Below, piece after piece: positions 33,029-41,499 of a DNA stretch of 64,000 nt. Made by a program: the position numbers and the translations under genes. How positions within the stretch are numbered: position 1 is the first letter of the stretch; each line of letters opens with the position of its first letter. Source of the stretch: JANPIX01 sp031425195 (GTDB taxonomy: Bacteria; Pseudomonadota; Alphaproteobacteria; Rhodobacterales; Rhodobacteraceae); NCBI GenBank assembly GCA_031425195.1, contig JANPIX010000011.1, forward strand, positions 96,615 to 160,614. The letters run 5' to 3'. A model generated the notes under the pieces. That model worked only from the letters and a program-made list of their open reading frames with translations, searched no databases and had not been told where the DNA came from.

Positions 33029-33939
33029 CGGCGCGGCATCCGGAACATGTCTTGCGCCACCATGACGCCAATCACGACAATCACCGCGCCAAACGCCTGA
33101 AGCCAGTTCCAGTCGGCACCAAGGGCAAAGGCAAAGATCATCACATAGAACGGTACGGCATTCATATGCAGGCTTGCCGCACCAATGCCGATGCGTTCGA
33201 CGCCCATGATCCACAGGATCTGGCTAAGCGCAAGCGAACCGATGCCGAACATCGCCAAAGCGGCAAACTCCTTTGGCCCGAGGGCTGCCCACTGAACCGG
33301 CGCGCCACCGACGGCACCCCAGCCCACCGCGATGACAAGCGACGCAATAAAGGCCCCGCAGACCGTCAGCGTCGTGCGCCCAAGCGGCGTCATGTTGGGA
33401 AAGGATTTCACCGTGGCGCGCGACCCCCAGGTAAAGGCAAGACAAGACGAAAAGGCGGCAATCGCACCCAGCCCCAGGTCAAGGCTGAACCCGCCTTGCG
33501 CCAAGGCAATCATTCCGCCCCCAAGGCTCAGCAACAGGCCAAGGATCAGGGCTAGGGTCAGTTTGCGGCCATCCAGCAGCAATTCCAACCCGATCCCGAT
33601 CAAAGGCATGCTCGCCGTGATGATCGAAACCGTCACCGCGTCGGTATAGGCCTGACCTATCACCAGAAACACCGCACCCAGCCCGATGCAAATGCCGCCC
33701 ACATAGATGCCACGGCCCCACTGGGCCCCAACAACCGGGCGAAAACCTTCGACCATCAGCCAGATCGCCATCAGCACCACTGCCGCCAGCCCCGTCCGCA
33801 TCGCGGTCAAGGGCAGGGGCGGAATAAGCGGGATGATCAGATCCGCGGCGGGCAGACCGCCCGCCCAGACGAGCATGGACGCGACGCACAACAGGTTGGC
33901 CGTAGCCGCAGAAGTCGGGATGGCAGGGGATGTTGTCAT
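33025..33939 (-). CDS. EamA family (drug/metabolite) transporter
   Basis: The 304-residue protein has about ten membrane helices in two five-helix EamA repeats (AGGLPAADLIIPLIPPLPLT in the first, NAVPFYVMIFAFALGADWNW in the second). DMT-superfamily members export or import amino acids and small metabolites. It is coupled to the P450 gene downstream. An upstream promoter would lie in the 87 bp before tpiA's stop. Confidence 0.9.
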   Translation of the reverse strand: MTTSPAIPTSAATANLLCVASMLVWAGGLPAADLIIPLIPPLPLTAMRTGLAAVVLMAIWLMVEGFRPVVGAQWGRGIYVGGICIGLGAVFLVIGQAYTDAVTVSIITASMPLIGIGLELLLDGRKLTLALILGLLLSLGGGMIALAQGGFSLDLGLGAIAAFSSCLAFTWGSRATVKSFPNMTPLGRTTLTVCGAFIASLVIAVGWGAVGGAPVQWAALGPKEFAALAMFGIGSLALSQILWIMGVERIGIGAASLHMNAVPFYVMIFAFALGADWNWLQAFGAVIVVIGVMVAQDMFRMPRR

Positions 33940-34026
33940 GCTGGCAAAATAGGGGTGTCGTCCTGCCTTGGGCTGTTCTGTTCCCGACAGATCAGGTCGC
34001 GCCGGGCGGCCTGATCTGCATCGCCG

Positions 34027-34776
34027 TCAGGCGGCGGACAGTGCAGCGACAATGGCCCCAAAGTCGGACGCCTTCAGGCTGGCCCCGCCTACCAACGCTC
34101 CGTTGACATTGGCAAGGGCAAAGATGTCTGCCGCATTGCCGGGCTTTACCGATCCGCCATACAACAGCGGCACCTGCGCCGCTTGGCCGCCGATGAGTGT
34201 GGTCAGCCGGGCGCGCAGATGGGCGTGAACTTCGGCAATTTCGGGATTGGTCGGTGTGCGGCCAGTGCCAATGGCCCAGACGGGTTCGTAAGCGATCACG
34301 AGTTTGCCAATGCTGTCGACCGCAGTCGGCACCGACCCCGCCAATTGTGCGGCAACGACATCGAGCGTTCGGCCCGCGTCTCGTTCCGCCTCGGTTTCGC
34401 CAACGCAGATGATGGCGGTCAGGCCTGCACCAAGTGCCGCCACGGCCTTGGCCTGCACCAAGGCATCCGTTTCGCCGTGGTCGGCGCGGCGTTCTGAATG
34501 CCCAAGGATCACATGCGTGGCCCCGGCATCGGCCAGCATCGCTGCGGAAATGTCGCCGGTGTGCGCCCCACTGGTGGCAGGGTGGCAATCCTGACCGCCA
34601 ACTTTGACCGGGGTGCCGCGCGCCGCCCAGACCATTTGCGCGATCAGCGTTGCGGGGGGGCACAGCAGCACGTCGCAGCCGGGGGACGGATGCGCCGCAG
34701 CAAGCGCCGTAACCTCGGCAAGTGCTGCAGCACTGCCATTCATTTTCCAGTTTCCGGCGGCGAGTTTGCGCATCAT
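34027..34776 (-). CDS. tpiA: Triosephosphate isomerase
   Basis: The enzyme interconverts dihydroxyacetone phosphate and glyceraldehyde-3-phosphate. The 249-residue protein has the substrate Lys in GNWKMNG, the catalytic His in ILGHSERR, the catalytic Glu in AYEPVWAIGTG, and the phosphate loop LYGGSVKPGNA. It starts Met-Met (34776 or 34773). No glycolytic neighbour is nearby. The following EamA gene on the same strand begins 87 bp away. Confidence 0.97.
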   Translation of the reverse strand: MMRKLAAGNWKMNGSAAALAEVTALAAAHPSPGCDVLLCPPATLIAQMVWAARGTPVKVGGQDCHPATSGAHTGDISAAMLADAGATHVILGHSERRADHGETDALVQAKAVAALGAGLTAIICVGETEAERDAGRTLDVVAAQLAGSVPTAVDSIGKLVIAYEPVWAIGTGRTPTNPEIAEVHAHLRARLTTLIGGQAAQVPLLYGGSVKPGNAADIFALANVNGALVGGASLKASDFGAIVAALSAA

Positions 34777-34847
34777 CCTACCCCATGTTGAGGCCCAAGG
34801 ATTAGACGGTCAGGCGGAGAAGGAAAAGGCGGATTTGCGCCACGCGG

Positions 34848-35207
34848 TCAGGCGGCGGGCGCGTCCTTGAACTTGATGCTTTCACCGCAGCCGCATGCCT
34901 CGGCCACGTTGGGGTTGCGAAACTTGAAGCCTGCCGTCAGCAGATCGGATTCATAGTCGATTTCCGTGCCGAACAGAAACATCTGCGCCATGGGTGCGAT
35001 CATGACCCGCGCGCCATCCTGTTCCACGGTTTCATCCATGGGGTTTACGTCGGCCACATAGTCCATCGTGTATTCCATACCGGCGCAACCACCCTTCTTG
35101 ATGCCGATTCGCAATCCGCTTGACCCTTGGCGGGCCATGAGCGTTGAAATCTGACGGGCAGCGGCCGGGGTGATGGTCACGGCCTGTTTTCCTGGAATAC
35201 CGAACAT
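34848..35207 (-). CDS. A-type Fe-S carrier / HesB-IscA-SufA family protein
   Basis: The 119-residue protein has the three Cys of A-type carriers: GGCAGMEY and, near the end, CGCGES. Such proteins carry [Fe-S] clusters to target enzymes. The start at 35207 has an AAAGGAG ribosome site 6 bp upstream; a longer frame extends into non-conserved sequence. It lies 23 bp downstream of the DUF3307 gene, same strand, and a DUF59 protein, also linked to Fe-S assembly, lies further upstream at 36724. Confidence 0.9.
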   Translation of the reverse strand: MFGIPGKQAVTITPAAARQISTLMARQGSSGLRIGIKKGGCAGMEYTMDYVADVNPMDETVEQDGARVMIAPMAQMFLFGTEIDYESDLLTAGFKFRNPNVAEACGCGESIKFKDAPAA

Positions 35208-35229
35208 GGTGATCTCCTTTGGGTGTAAT

Positions 35230-35991
35230 CTAAGGACTTGCGACCGGGAATCCAAGCGGGCTGAGCAGGGCAAGATAGGCAATCGTTGCGAACGCGACGG
35301 CAATCGCCCAGCCGAACGAGGCAAGAGTGCCGATGATGACGTATTCGCTGATCGCGCGGTCATCGCCCACCGCGCCGAAACGCAGCACCGATTTGGCGGC
35401 GATCAGAAAGCCGATGCTGGCGGATTGACCGGTCAGCACCAGCAGAAAGATCAGCCCGCGCTCCAGCATCCCGATGGCGCGGCCACCGCCCGGCAGCCCC
35501 TTGGGCGATGCCTCGGACCAGCGCGCCATGTAAAGGCCAACGGCAAAGCCCCCCGCCCGCGTGGCAAGTATAAAGCCTGTGATCAGGGCAAGGATGCCGG
35601 GGATTGCGACACCGGGCGTGTTTGCCGGCCACAGGCTGGGAAGGATCATGCCGCCTGTTTGCGCCGTCCACAGACCACCTTGCCACAGGCCGGGCACCCA
35701 GAGTGCAACCGCGATCAGGCTGACGATGTGCAGCAACTGATCGACAAGAAAGGGTACAAAGCCGCGCCACGGCGACCATGCCTTGGCAAGGTCGATCACC
35801 AGATGCGCCAGTGCCACCACAACGATGGCCGGATGAATCGACCCGGTGACCGCAATCGACGTTGCCAGAACCACACCGATATGCGCGGCCATGATCCGGG
35901 GATTTCGCTTTTGCGTCGCCATCGCATTGGTCTGAAAGATGAAATCGGCAAGCGCGTGGGCACACAAAAGGGCTGTCAACGTCTCAAGCAT
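35230..35991 (-). CDS. DUF3307 membrane protein
   Basis: The 253-residue protein has about seven membrane helices. Its N-terminal segment (LLCAHALADFIFQTNAMAT) and the HLVIDLAKAW region match DUF3307, which is often encoded beside SatD-family genes. Function is unknown. Its start overlaps the upstream SatD-like stop by 8 bp. The second half contains additional helices beyond the minimal domain (LLVLTGQSASIGFLIAAKS and IIGTLASFGWAIAVAF). Confidence 0.85.
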   Translation of the reverse strand: MLETLTALLCAHALADFIFQTNAMATQKRNPRIMAAHIGVVLATSIAVTGSIHPAIVVVALAHLVIDLAKAWSPWRGFVPFLVDQLLHIVSLIAVALWVPGLWQGGLWTAQTGGMILPSLWPANTPGVAIPGILALITGFILATRAGGFAVGLYMARWSEASPKGLPGGGRAIGMLERGLIFLLVLTGQSASIGFLIAAKSVLRFGAVGDDRAISEYVIIGTLASFGWAIAVAFATIAYLALLSPLGFPVASP

Positions 35992-36649
35992 CGCCGTGCC
36001 CCGCTCGGCGCTCTGCCGTTTCCCATTCGTTCAGGCTGGCGCGTATTTCTGTCGCGGCGGCACCTATCAGGCGGTAATTCACCGCCTGGGGTGTGATGCC
36101 AAATTGGGGAGCGAGATCGCCCAGTGTTGGGTTGTCGGGGTGCAGATGCAAGGCCATGGCGGCGGCCTGATCGCGGGTCCAACGCATGCAACGCTCCGAC
36201 AACAGCCTGATGATGATGCGATGATAGGGGCCGACCCCGTCCCCGTCGATGGACAACAGGGCCGATCCGCGCATTCTGTCAAGCGCGCGGCCCGAATGTT
36301 CAAAGGCGCTGCCCGTGGCGTCCGACAGGTTTGTGGTTCCCAGCGATGTAGCCACGCCCAAACCGATGGAGATGCGCGTCGGCAAGGCGTCGCCGCTGGC
36401 CGCGAGTCGTGCAACAAGGAACAGGGCGGCGCGCAAGGCACGCTGTGGTGGAAGGACGACGATCTGCCACCCGTCGCCGCGTGACCGGGTAAAGCGGGCA
36501 TCCTGGCTGTCTGGCCAGTCGGCCAGTTCGTCTGCCGCTTTGGCCAAAAGGGCCATGGTGCGGCCCAGATCGTCGGCAGAGCCTTTGGTCGATCCCTTCA
36601 GATCGCCTGTCAGAACCGCGGCGTCGCAGGGCAGGTGGGTCTGTCGCAT
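35984..36649 (-). CDS. SatD-like protein with C-terminal helix-turn-helix-like region
   Basis: The 221-residue protein starts AAVLTGDLKGSTKGSADDL and has GDGWQIVV and TRISIGLG in the middle, characteristic of the SatD family, a relative of nucleotide-cyclase folds with unknown activity. The C-terminal 65 residues read like a helix-turn-helix (LAPQFGITPQAVNYRLIGAA) and may bind DNA. It is translated with DUF3307 (8-bp overlap). The array of half-sites at 36663-36724 stands 13 bp upstream of its ATG, so self-regulation is a natural hypothesis. Confidence 0.75.
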   Translation of the reverse strand: MRQTHLPCDAAVLTGDLKGSTKGSADDLGRTMALLAKAADELADWPDSQDARFTRSRGDGWQIVVLPPQRALRAALFLVARLAASGDALPTRISIGLGVATSLGTTNLSDATGSAFEHSGRALDRMRGSALLSIDGDGVGPYHRIIIRLLSERCMRWTRDQAAAMALHLHPDNPTLGDLAPQFGITPQAVNYRLIGAAATEIRASLNEWETAERRAGHGDA

Positions 36650-36662
36650 GAAAACCCCGGCA

Positions 36663-36724
36663 CTTGATATCATCAAATCAAGCTAAGGGACTTGATACAC
36701 AAAAATCAAGCATAAAAACTTGAT
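36663..36724. promoter_or_regulatory. Five alternating CTTGAT/ATCAAG half-sites at exact 14-bp spacing
   Basis: CTTGAT occurs at 36663, 36691 and 36719, and its complement ATCAAG at 36677 and 36705. All five starts are exactly 14 bp apart, so the two 20-bp perfect dyads (CTTGAT-N8-ATCAAG) are separated by 28 bp. The array fills almost all of the 74 bp between the SatD-like start and the DUF59 stop. It is best read as an operator, probably for the SatD-like/DUF3307 pair. Confidence 0.8.
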
Positions 36725-37086
36725 TACATGAAGCCCAGTTCAAGCCGTGCCTCATCCGACATCATGTCCATGCCCCAAGGCGGGTCAAACGTCATCTTGA
36801 CGTCTACCTGTTTGACACCGGCCAAAGGCTCGACTGCGTCGGCCACCCAGCCCGGCATCTCGCCTGCCACGGGACAGCCCGGTGCGGTCAGCGTCATGGT
36901 GATCTCCACCGCATTTTCGGTGTCGATATCAATGGTATAGACAAGCCCAAGGTCATAGATGTTGACCGGGATTTCCGGGTCGAATACTGTCCGGCAGGCA
37001 TCGACAACCGCGTCATACAACGGGTGATCGGTGCTTGAAGGCCGGATCAGGGGCGTCCCTTCGATCTGGGTGTCGGTCTGGTTCAT
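36724..37086 (-). CDS. DUF59/MIP18 family Fe-S assembly protein (SufT-like)
   Basis: The 120-residue protein has the MIP18 core FDPEIPVNIYDLGLVY, the reactive Cys in LTAPGCPVAGEM, and FDPPWGMDMMSDEARLELG at the end, as in SufT and PaaD-like proteins. The family assists maturation of Fe-S proteins. ATG 37086 is chosen over 37113. It lies between ssb (85 bp upstream) and the operator/SatD gene, on the same strand. Confidence 0.93.
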   Translation of the reverse strand: MNQTDTQIEGTPLIRPSSTDHPLYDAVVDACRTVFDPEIPVNIYDLGLVYTIDIDTENAVEITMTLTAPGCPVAGEMPGWVADAVEPLAGVKQVDVKMTFDPPWGMDMMSDEARLELGFM

Positions 37087-37171
37087 CTTGGCCTCGCTCG
37101 GGTACCTGAGCAATTATATAGGGAATAGGACCGCCACCGTCCAGAGCCGCAGACCGGAACGTGATCGCCGA

Positions 37172-37705
37172 TCAGAAGGGAATCTCGTCGTCCATGTCTG
37201 ATCGACCGCCACCACCGCCCCCGGCACCGCTGCCACCGCCCTGCAAACCGCCACGGTAACCACCGCCGCCCCCGCCGCCACTGCCCTGACCACCTTCGGC
37301 ATAGTTGTCCGAACCGCCCCGGTCATCGTAACCGCCACCCGACCCGCCTTCGCTGCGCCCATCCAGAAGCGTCAGTGTGCCGCCGAAGTTGCGCAGGACA
37401 ACCTCAGTGGAATACCGGTCGGCACCCGCCTGATCCTGCCACTTGCGGGTTTCAAGCTGCCCTTCGATGTAAACCTTGGAGCCTTTCTTGAGGTATTGCT
37501 CCGCGATCTTGGCAAGGTTTTCGTTGAAGATCGCCACCGAGTGCCATTCAGTGCGTTCCTTGCGATCGCCGCTCGCCTTGTCGCGCCAGCTTTCTGACGT
37601 TGCAATGCGCAGGTTCACCACCTTGCCGCCGTTCTGAAACGACCGGACCTCTGGGTCGCGACCCAGATTTCCCACGATGATCACCTTGTTGACCGAACCT
37701 GCCAT
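37172..37705 (-). CDS. ssb: Single-stranded DNA-binding protein
   Basis: SSB coats single-stranded DNA in replication and repair. The 177-residue protein has the OB-fold start SVNKVIIVGNLGRDPEVRSF, the ERTEWHSVAIFNENLAKIAE segment, a Gly-rich linker of about 45 residues, and the acidic C-terminal tip DMDDEIPF used to recruit partner proteins. A long unbroken GGC/GGT run makes the linker appear as spurious reading frames on the other strand. It is divergent from the PepSY gene. Confidence 0.97.
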   Translation of the reverse strand: MAGSVNKVIIVGNLGRDPEVRSFQNGGKVVNLRIATSESWRDKASGDRKERTEWHSVAIFNENLAKIAEQYLKKGSKVYIEGQLETRKWQDQAGADRYSTEVVLRNFGGTLTLLDGRSEGGSGGGYDDRGGSDNYAEGGQGSGGGGGGGYRGGLQGGGSGAGGGGGGRSDMDDEIPF

Positions 37706-37922
37706 CCTATCCTCCGCGATTCTTCTTCGGGGTCAGCATCCCCCGAAAATGGTTAACCAAGGGTATAAGCCCGCCCTGACAGACCTGCAACCTTGCCTGC
37801 AACTCGGGTTGCAGATGGCCGATCTGGACCCTGCGGCCCATGGAACGGGGCGAGTAACTGCGCCACATCGCCCTCACCGAACAGGGCGTTTGGCCCCGTT
37901 GTCAATCACAAGGACCATCAAG

Positions 37923-38186
37923 ATGAACCGTACCCTGCGTGCCGCTGCCATTGCAGCACTGAGCCTGACCATGCTGACCGCCCAGATCGCCCGTGCAGAC
38001 GGTGACGCGGTCGATGCCGCCACCGCCGAAAAGGCCACCGCCGCGATGACAGCACTTGGCTATGAAGTGCGCAAAGTGGAAAGCGAAGACGGCAAAATCG
38101 AGGTTTATGCCGTGAAGGACGGCAAGACCGTGACGCTGATCCTCGACGAGGCGATGAACATCACCGAAACCGAAGACGCCGAATAA
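37923..38186 (+). CDS. Small periplasmic PepSY-domain protein
   Basis: The 87-residue protein has a signal peptide (about residues 1-25, ending QIARA) and a single PepSY-like domain (ALGYEVRKVESEDGKIEVYAVKDG). PepSY proteins are often inhibitors or folding helpers in the periplasm and commonly accompany small cytochrome b561 genes. It lies 76 bp upstream of the cytochrome and is probably in the same operon. AAGGACCATCAAG precedes the start. Confidence 0.85.
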   Translation: MNRTLRAAAIAALSLTMLTAQIARADGDAVDAATAEKATAAMTALGYEVRKVESEDGKIEVYAVKDGKTVTLILDEAMNITETEDAE

Positions 38187-38262
38187 GCGCCCGAACCTTT
38201 TGACGCGCCGAAGGTCGTTCCGGCTTTCGGCGCGCAGTTTCAATGGATGGAAAGGCGTGATC

Positions 38263-38814
38263 ATGGAAAAACCCCTCCGCGTGTGGGACCCGTTCGTGCG
38301 GCTGTTTCACTGGTCGCTTGTTGTGGGCTTTACCGCCAATGCGCTGTTTGACGCACCCGGCAAACAGACGCACCGCTATGTCGGATATGTGTTGATGGGC
38401 TTGATTGCGGGACGGATCCTTTGGGGGCTGACCGGTCCTTCACATGCGCGCTTTGCCAGCTTTCCGCCAAGCATTGGCGGTGCCATGCAACATCTGGGGC
38501 AGATCGCCACCGGCAGGCGACAACGCCACATCGGACATTCGCCGCTGGGCGCACTGATGGTGTATAACATGCTTGGAACATTGCTGATCATCGGCCTGAC
38601 GGGATGGATGTTGACCACGCTGACATTCTTTGGCGTCGAATGGGTTGAAACGATCCATCAGGGGCTCGTTGTCTGGGCCGAGATCTGCATCTGCCTGCAT
38701 GTGGCGGCGGTCCTGTTCGAAAGTCGCAGGCTTGGGGTCAACCTTCCTAAATCCATGGTGACCGGTTACAAGACGTTCATGCCTGACCGAGTCGCCGATG
38801 CAGACCACCCCTGA
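38263..38814 (+). CDS. Cytochrome b561-type membrane protein
   Basis: The 183-residue protein begins with the family motif VWDPFVRLFHWSLVVGF and has four membrane helices with candidate heme histidines at the FHWSL, THRYVGY, ETIHQG and CLHVAAV positions. This matches bacterial cytochrome b561/Ni-Fe hydrogenase b-type proteins that carry electrons across or within the inner membrane. ATG 38263 is preferred over 38200. The next gene starts inside its last codons. Confidence 0.9.
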   Translation: MEKPLRVWDPFVRLFHWSLVVGFTANALFDAPGKQTHRYVGYVLMGLIAGRILWGLTGPSHARFASFPPSIGGAMQHLGQIATGRRQRHIGHSPLGALMVYNMLGTLLIIGLTGWMLTTLTFFGVEWVETIHQGLVVWAEICICLHVAAVLFESRRLGVNLPKSMVTGYKTFMPDRVADADHP

Positions 38815-39334
38815 CAAACGCAGCCTTACACTGACCCTTCTGGTCCTGTTTCAGTTGGTCTGCCTTGGTTTCTTTCTGACCGATGTGGTCGAAGACATGG
38901 GCGGTTCCGGCTGGGCCGGTCTGTGGAATGCCCATATGCTTCCCGAACTGGCCGCGATTGCCGGCATGATGCTGGGACTGGCGTTTCAGGGACGATATCT
39001 GATGAACCTGTTGCGGCGTCAAAGCCATCTGGAACGCGGGCTTGGCGTTGCCGCAGGGCAACTGGCCCTTTTGATGGAGGATTACTTTCGCCAATGGAAG
39101 CTGACGGCGTCCGAGCAGGATGTCGCGACCTTTACCATCAAGGGCTATACCATCGCTGAAATTGCCGAACTGCGCGGCTCTGCCGAAGCCACCGTCAAGA
39201 CGCATCTGAACGCCATCTACCGCAAATCCGGGGTATCGGGGCGTGGCCAACTGGTGTCGATCCTGATCGAAGATCTGATGCGCGCGCCGCTGGTCGCCGA
39301 CGCTGCACCGATTTCGGAGCGCTCGGCTGCCTAG
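38798..39334 (+). CDS. Membrane-tethered LuxR-type transcriptional regulator
   Basis: The 178-residue protein has two hydrophobic helices (TLTLLVLFQLVCLGFFLTD and PELAAIAGMMLGLAFQG), a predicted coiled-coil linker, and a C-terminal LuxR/GerE helix-turn-helix (KLTASEQDVATFTIKGYTIA then AEATVKTHLNAIYRKSG). No sensor or receiver domain is present, so the membrane part must sense or partner something. It overlaps the cytochrome b561 gene by 17 bp, suggesting a link to membrane redox state. Target genes are unknown. Confidence 0.88.
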   Translation: MQTTPDKRSLTLTLLVLFQLVCLGFFLTDVVEDMGGSGWAGLWNAHMLPELAAIAGMMLGLAFQGRYLMNLLRRQSHLERGLGVAAGQLALLMEDYFRQWKLTASEQDVATFTIKGYTIAEIAELRGSAEATVKTHLNAIYRKSGVSGRGQLVSILIEDLMRAPLVADAAPISERSAA

Positions 39335-39396
39335 AGTCACTGGCAAAATTGTGAACTCCATGTAGAGTGACTGTCGAAACGGCTTGGGATTCTGGC

Positions 39397-39999
39397 ATGC
39401 GGATGGTTGCAGGACTGATGGGTTTGCTTTTGGCCACGGCGACATGGCCGTTGGTGTCAAACGCCGAAGGTCTGGTTCTGTCAGGGTCAAGCAAGTCACG
39501 TCTGGCGCTTTTTTCGCAGCAGGCCGATCTTCTGGATGGTCGTTTGGCCAAGCAATATGAAGGGTCGGTGCGGCTTACACCCAATGCCGACAAGATTGTG
39601 GAAGACGGGAGCGTTCCGGTCTTTCGCGGCAATTACAAAGGCGAATATCTGGAAGTGGCCAAGGCTGCCGCCCGCAGGCACGGCGTTCCCGAAGACCTGT
39701 TCCTGCGTCTGATTCAGCAGGAATCGGGCTGGAACCCCGGTGCGGTTTCGCCCAAAGGGGCCACCGGGCTGGCGCAGCTTATGCCTGACACTGCGAAATT
39801 CCTGCGCGTGGACATTTCAGATCCGCAAGAAAATCTGGAAGGTGGCGCGCGTTATCTTTCCATGATGCATGGCAGATTCGGCAGTTGGCGGCTTGCCCTC
39901 GCCGCCTACAACGCGGGTCCGCTGGCCGTCGAACAACATGACGGTGTGCCGCCCTACGCCGAAACAAAGGGCTATGTGCTGGCCATTCTGGGCGAATAG
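39397..39999 (+). CDS. Lytic transglycosylase (SLT domain)
   Basis: The 200-residue secreted enzyme cuts peptidoglycan glycan strands. A signal peptide (MRMVAGLMGLLLATATWPLV) precedes about 70 linker residues and an SLT domain with catalytic Glu in LIQQESGWNPGAVSPKGATG, plus the MPDTAKFL and ALAAYNAGPLAV motifs. ATG 39397 gives the better signal peptide; GTG 39367 would add ten residues. It lies 62 bp after the LuxR gene and converges with serS. Confidence 0.93.
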   Translation: MRMVAGLMGLLLATATWPLVSNAEGLVLSGSSKSRLALFSQQADLLDGRLAKQYEGSVRLTPNADKIVEDGSVPVFRGNYKGEYLEVAKAAARRHGVPEDLFLRLIQQESGWNPGAVSPKGATGLAQLMPDTAKFLRVDISDPQENLEGGARYLSMMHGRFGSWRLALAAYNAGPLAVEQHDGVPPYAETKGYVLAILGE

Positions 40000-40008
40000 G
40001 CGCGCCGG

Positions 40009-41298
40009 TCAGGCCAGCAAGCCGTCCGCACCGATCCGGCCCTTGCCACCCAGATAGGGCCGCAACACCTCGGGCAGATCGACCGAACCGTCTGCCTGCT
40101 GACCGTTTTCCAGAACCGCAATCAACGTGCGTCCCACAGCAAGGCCTGACCCGTTGAGCGTATGAACAAACTCCGGTTTGCCACCCGCGGGGCGATAGCG
40201 CGCATTCATCCGACGCGCCTGAAAATCGCCGCAGACCGATACCGAACTGATTTCCCGATAGGTATTCTGGCCGGGAAGCCACACTTCCAGATCGTGCGTT
40301 TTGGTTGCGCCAAAGCCCATGTCACCACAGCACAAAACGACACGTCGATAGGGCAGGCCAAGCCGTTCGAGCACGGTTTCGGCACAGCAGGTCATGCGTT
40401 CATGCTCCTCCATACTCGTCTCTGGTGTGGTGATGCTGACCATTTCGACTTTTTCGAACTGGTGCTGACGCAAAATCCCTGTTGTGTCGCGCCCCGCAGA
40501 CCCGGCTTCGGACCGGAAGCATTGCGTGTGGGCGGTCAGGCGGATGGGCAGAACCGACTGATCCAGAATATCGCCCGCCACAGTGTTGGTCAGGGTCACC
40601 TCGGACGTCGGGATCAACCACCAGCCGTTCGTCGTCTGATAGCTGTCTTCGGCGAATTTCGGCAACTGGTTGGTGCCGAACATCGCCTCTTCCTTGACCA
40701 GAACCGGCGTCCAGGTTTCCTGCAGGCCATGTTCGTTGACGTGAAGGTCCAGCATGAATTGCGCAAGGGCCCGGTGCACGCGCACCACCGCCCCCCGCAG
40801 CACCACAAAGCGGCTGCCTGACAGTTTTGCCGCCGTGGCAAAATCGAGCCCGTGCTTTGCCGCCGGAATGTCGAAGTGTTCGCGCGGCGTGAAATCGAAG
40901 GCGCGCGGCTGGCCCCAGCGATGCAGTTCCACATTCTGCGCTTCGTCCAACCCGTCGGGCGTATCGGCGTGGGGCAGGTTGGGGATCTGCAACAGCGCGT
41001 CGCGCAATTGTTGGTCAAGCGTTTCGGCCTCTGCCGTCAACCGGGCGATTTCTTCCTTGGTCGTGGCAATCATCGCCCGCAGTCTTTCGAACTCGGGTTC
41101 GTCGCCGCGGGCCTTGGCAGCCCCAACCAGTTTGCTGGCGCTGTTCTGGTTTGCCTGCGCGGTTTCGGCTGCAAGAATTGCGCCGCGCCGCGCCTCGTCC
41201 AGTCTGAGAAGCGCACCTGAACCTTCGGGCAATCCGCGACGGGCCAGTGCCGCATCAAAAGCGGCAGGATTTTCACGGATGGCGCGGATATCGTGCAT
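40009..41298 (-). CDS. serS: Seryl-tRNA synthetase
   Basis: The enzyme charges tRNA-Ser. The 429-residue protein begins MHDIRAIRENPAAFDAALA and has the long antiparallel coiled-coil arm (about 35-110). The class II motifs follow in the catalytic part: motif 2 CFRSEAGSAGRDTTGILRQH, and motif 3 near LNGSGLAVGRTLIAVLEN. Length is typical. It is divergent from yajC over 201 bp that should contain both promoters. Confidence 0.98.
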   Translation of the reverse strand: MHDIRAIRENPAAFDAALARRGLPEGSGALLRLDEARRGAILAAETAQANQNSASKLVGAAKARGDEPEFERLRAMIATTKEEIARLTAEAETLDQQLRDALLQIPNLPHADTPDGLDEAQNVELHRWGQPRAFDFTPREHFDIPAAKHGLDFATAAKLSGSRFVVLRGAVVRVHRALAQFMLDLHVNEHGLQETWTPVLVKEEAMFGTNQLPKFAEDSYQTTNGWWLIPTSEVTLTNTVAGDILDQSVLPIRLTAHTQCFRSEAGSAGRDTTGILRQHQFEKVEMVSITTPETSMEEHERMTCCAETVLERLGLPYRRVVLCCGDMGFGATKTHDLEVWLPGQNTYREISSVSVCGDFQARRMNARYRPAGGKPEFVHTLNGSGLAVGRTLIAVLENGQQADGSVDLPEVLRPYLGGKGRIGADGLLA

Positions 41299-41499
41299 GT
41301 TCGCCTCAAACGTCCTTGGTTAAGTCTTCAACCGCCCCCATATGCCCGATCACCACGCCAAGGGGAACCGGAATCGCGGTGCGACGGTTCAGATCGGCCC
41401 ACACCTTGCCCAGCCCGCCTTGTCATCCTGCCGGGCCGGGGATAGGGTGCGCGCCAGTTCGGGGACGGTTATCCTTCCCATCAGTCAGAGAGGACAACC

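Noticed and set aside
39334..39372. Short repeat TAGAGTCAC/TAGAGTGAC before the lytic transglycosylase
   Set aside because: Nine-base near repeats can arise by chance; no operator logic or conservation could be shown.
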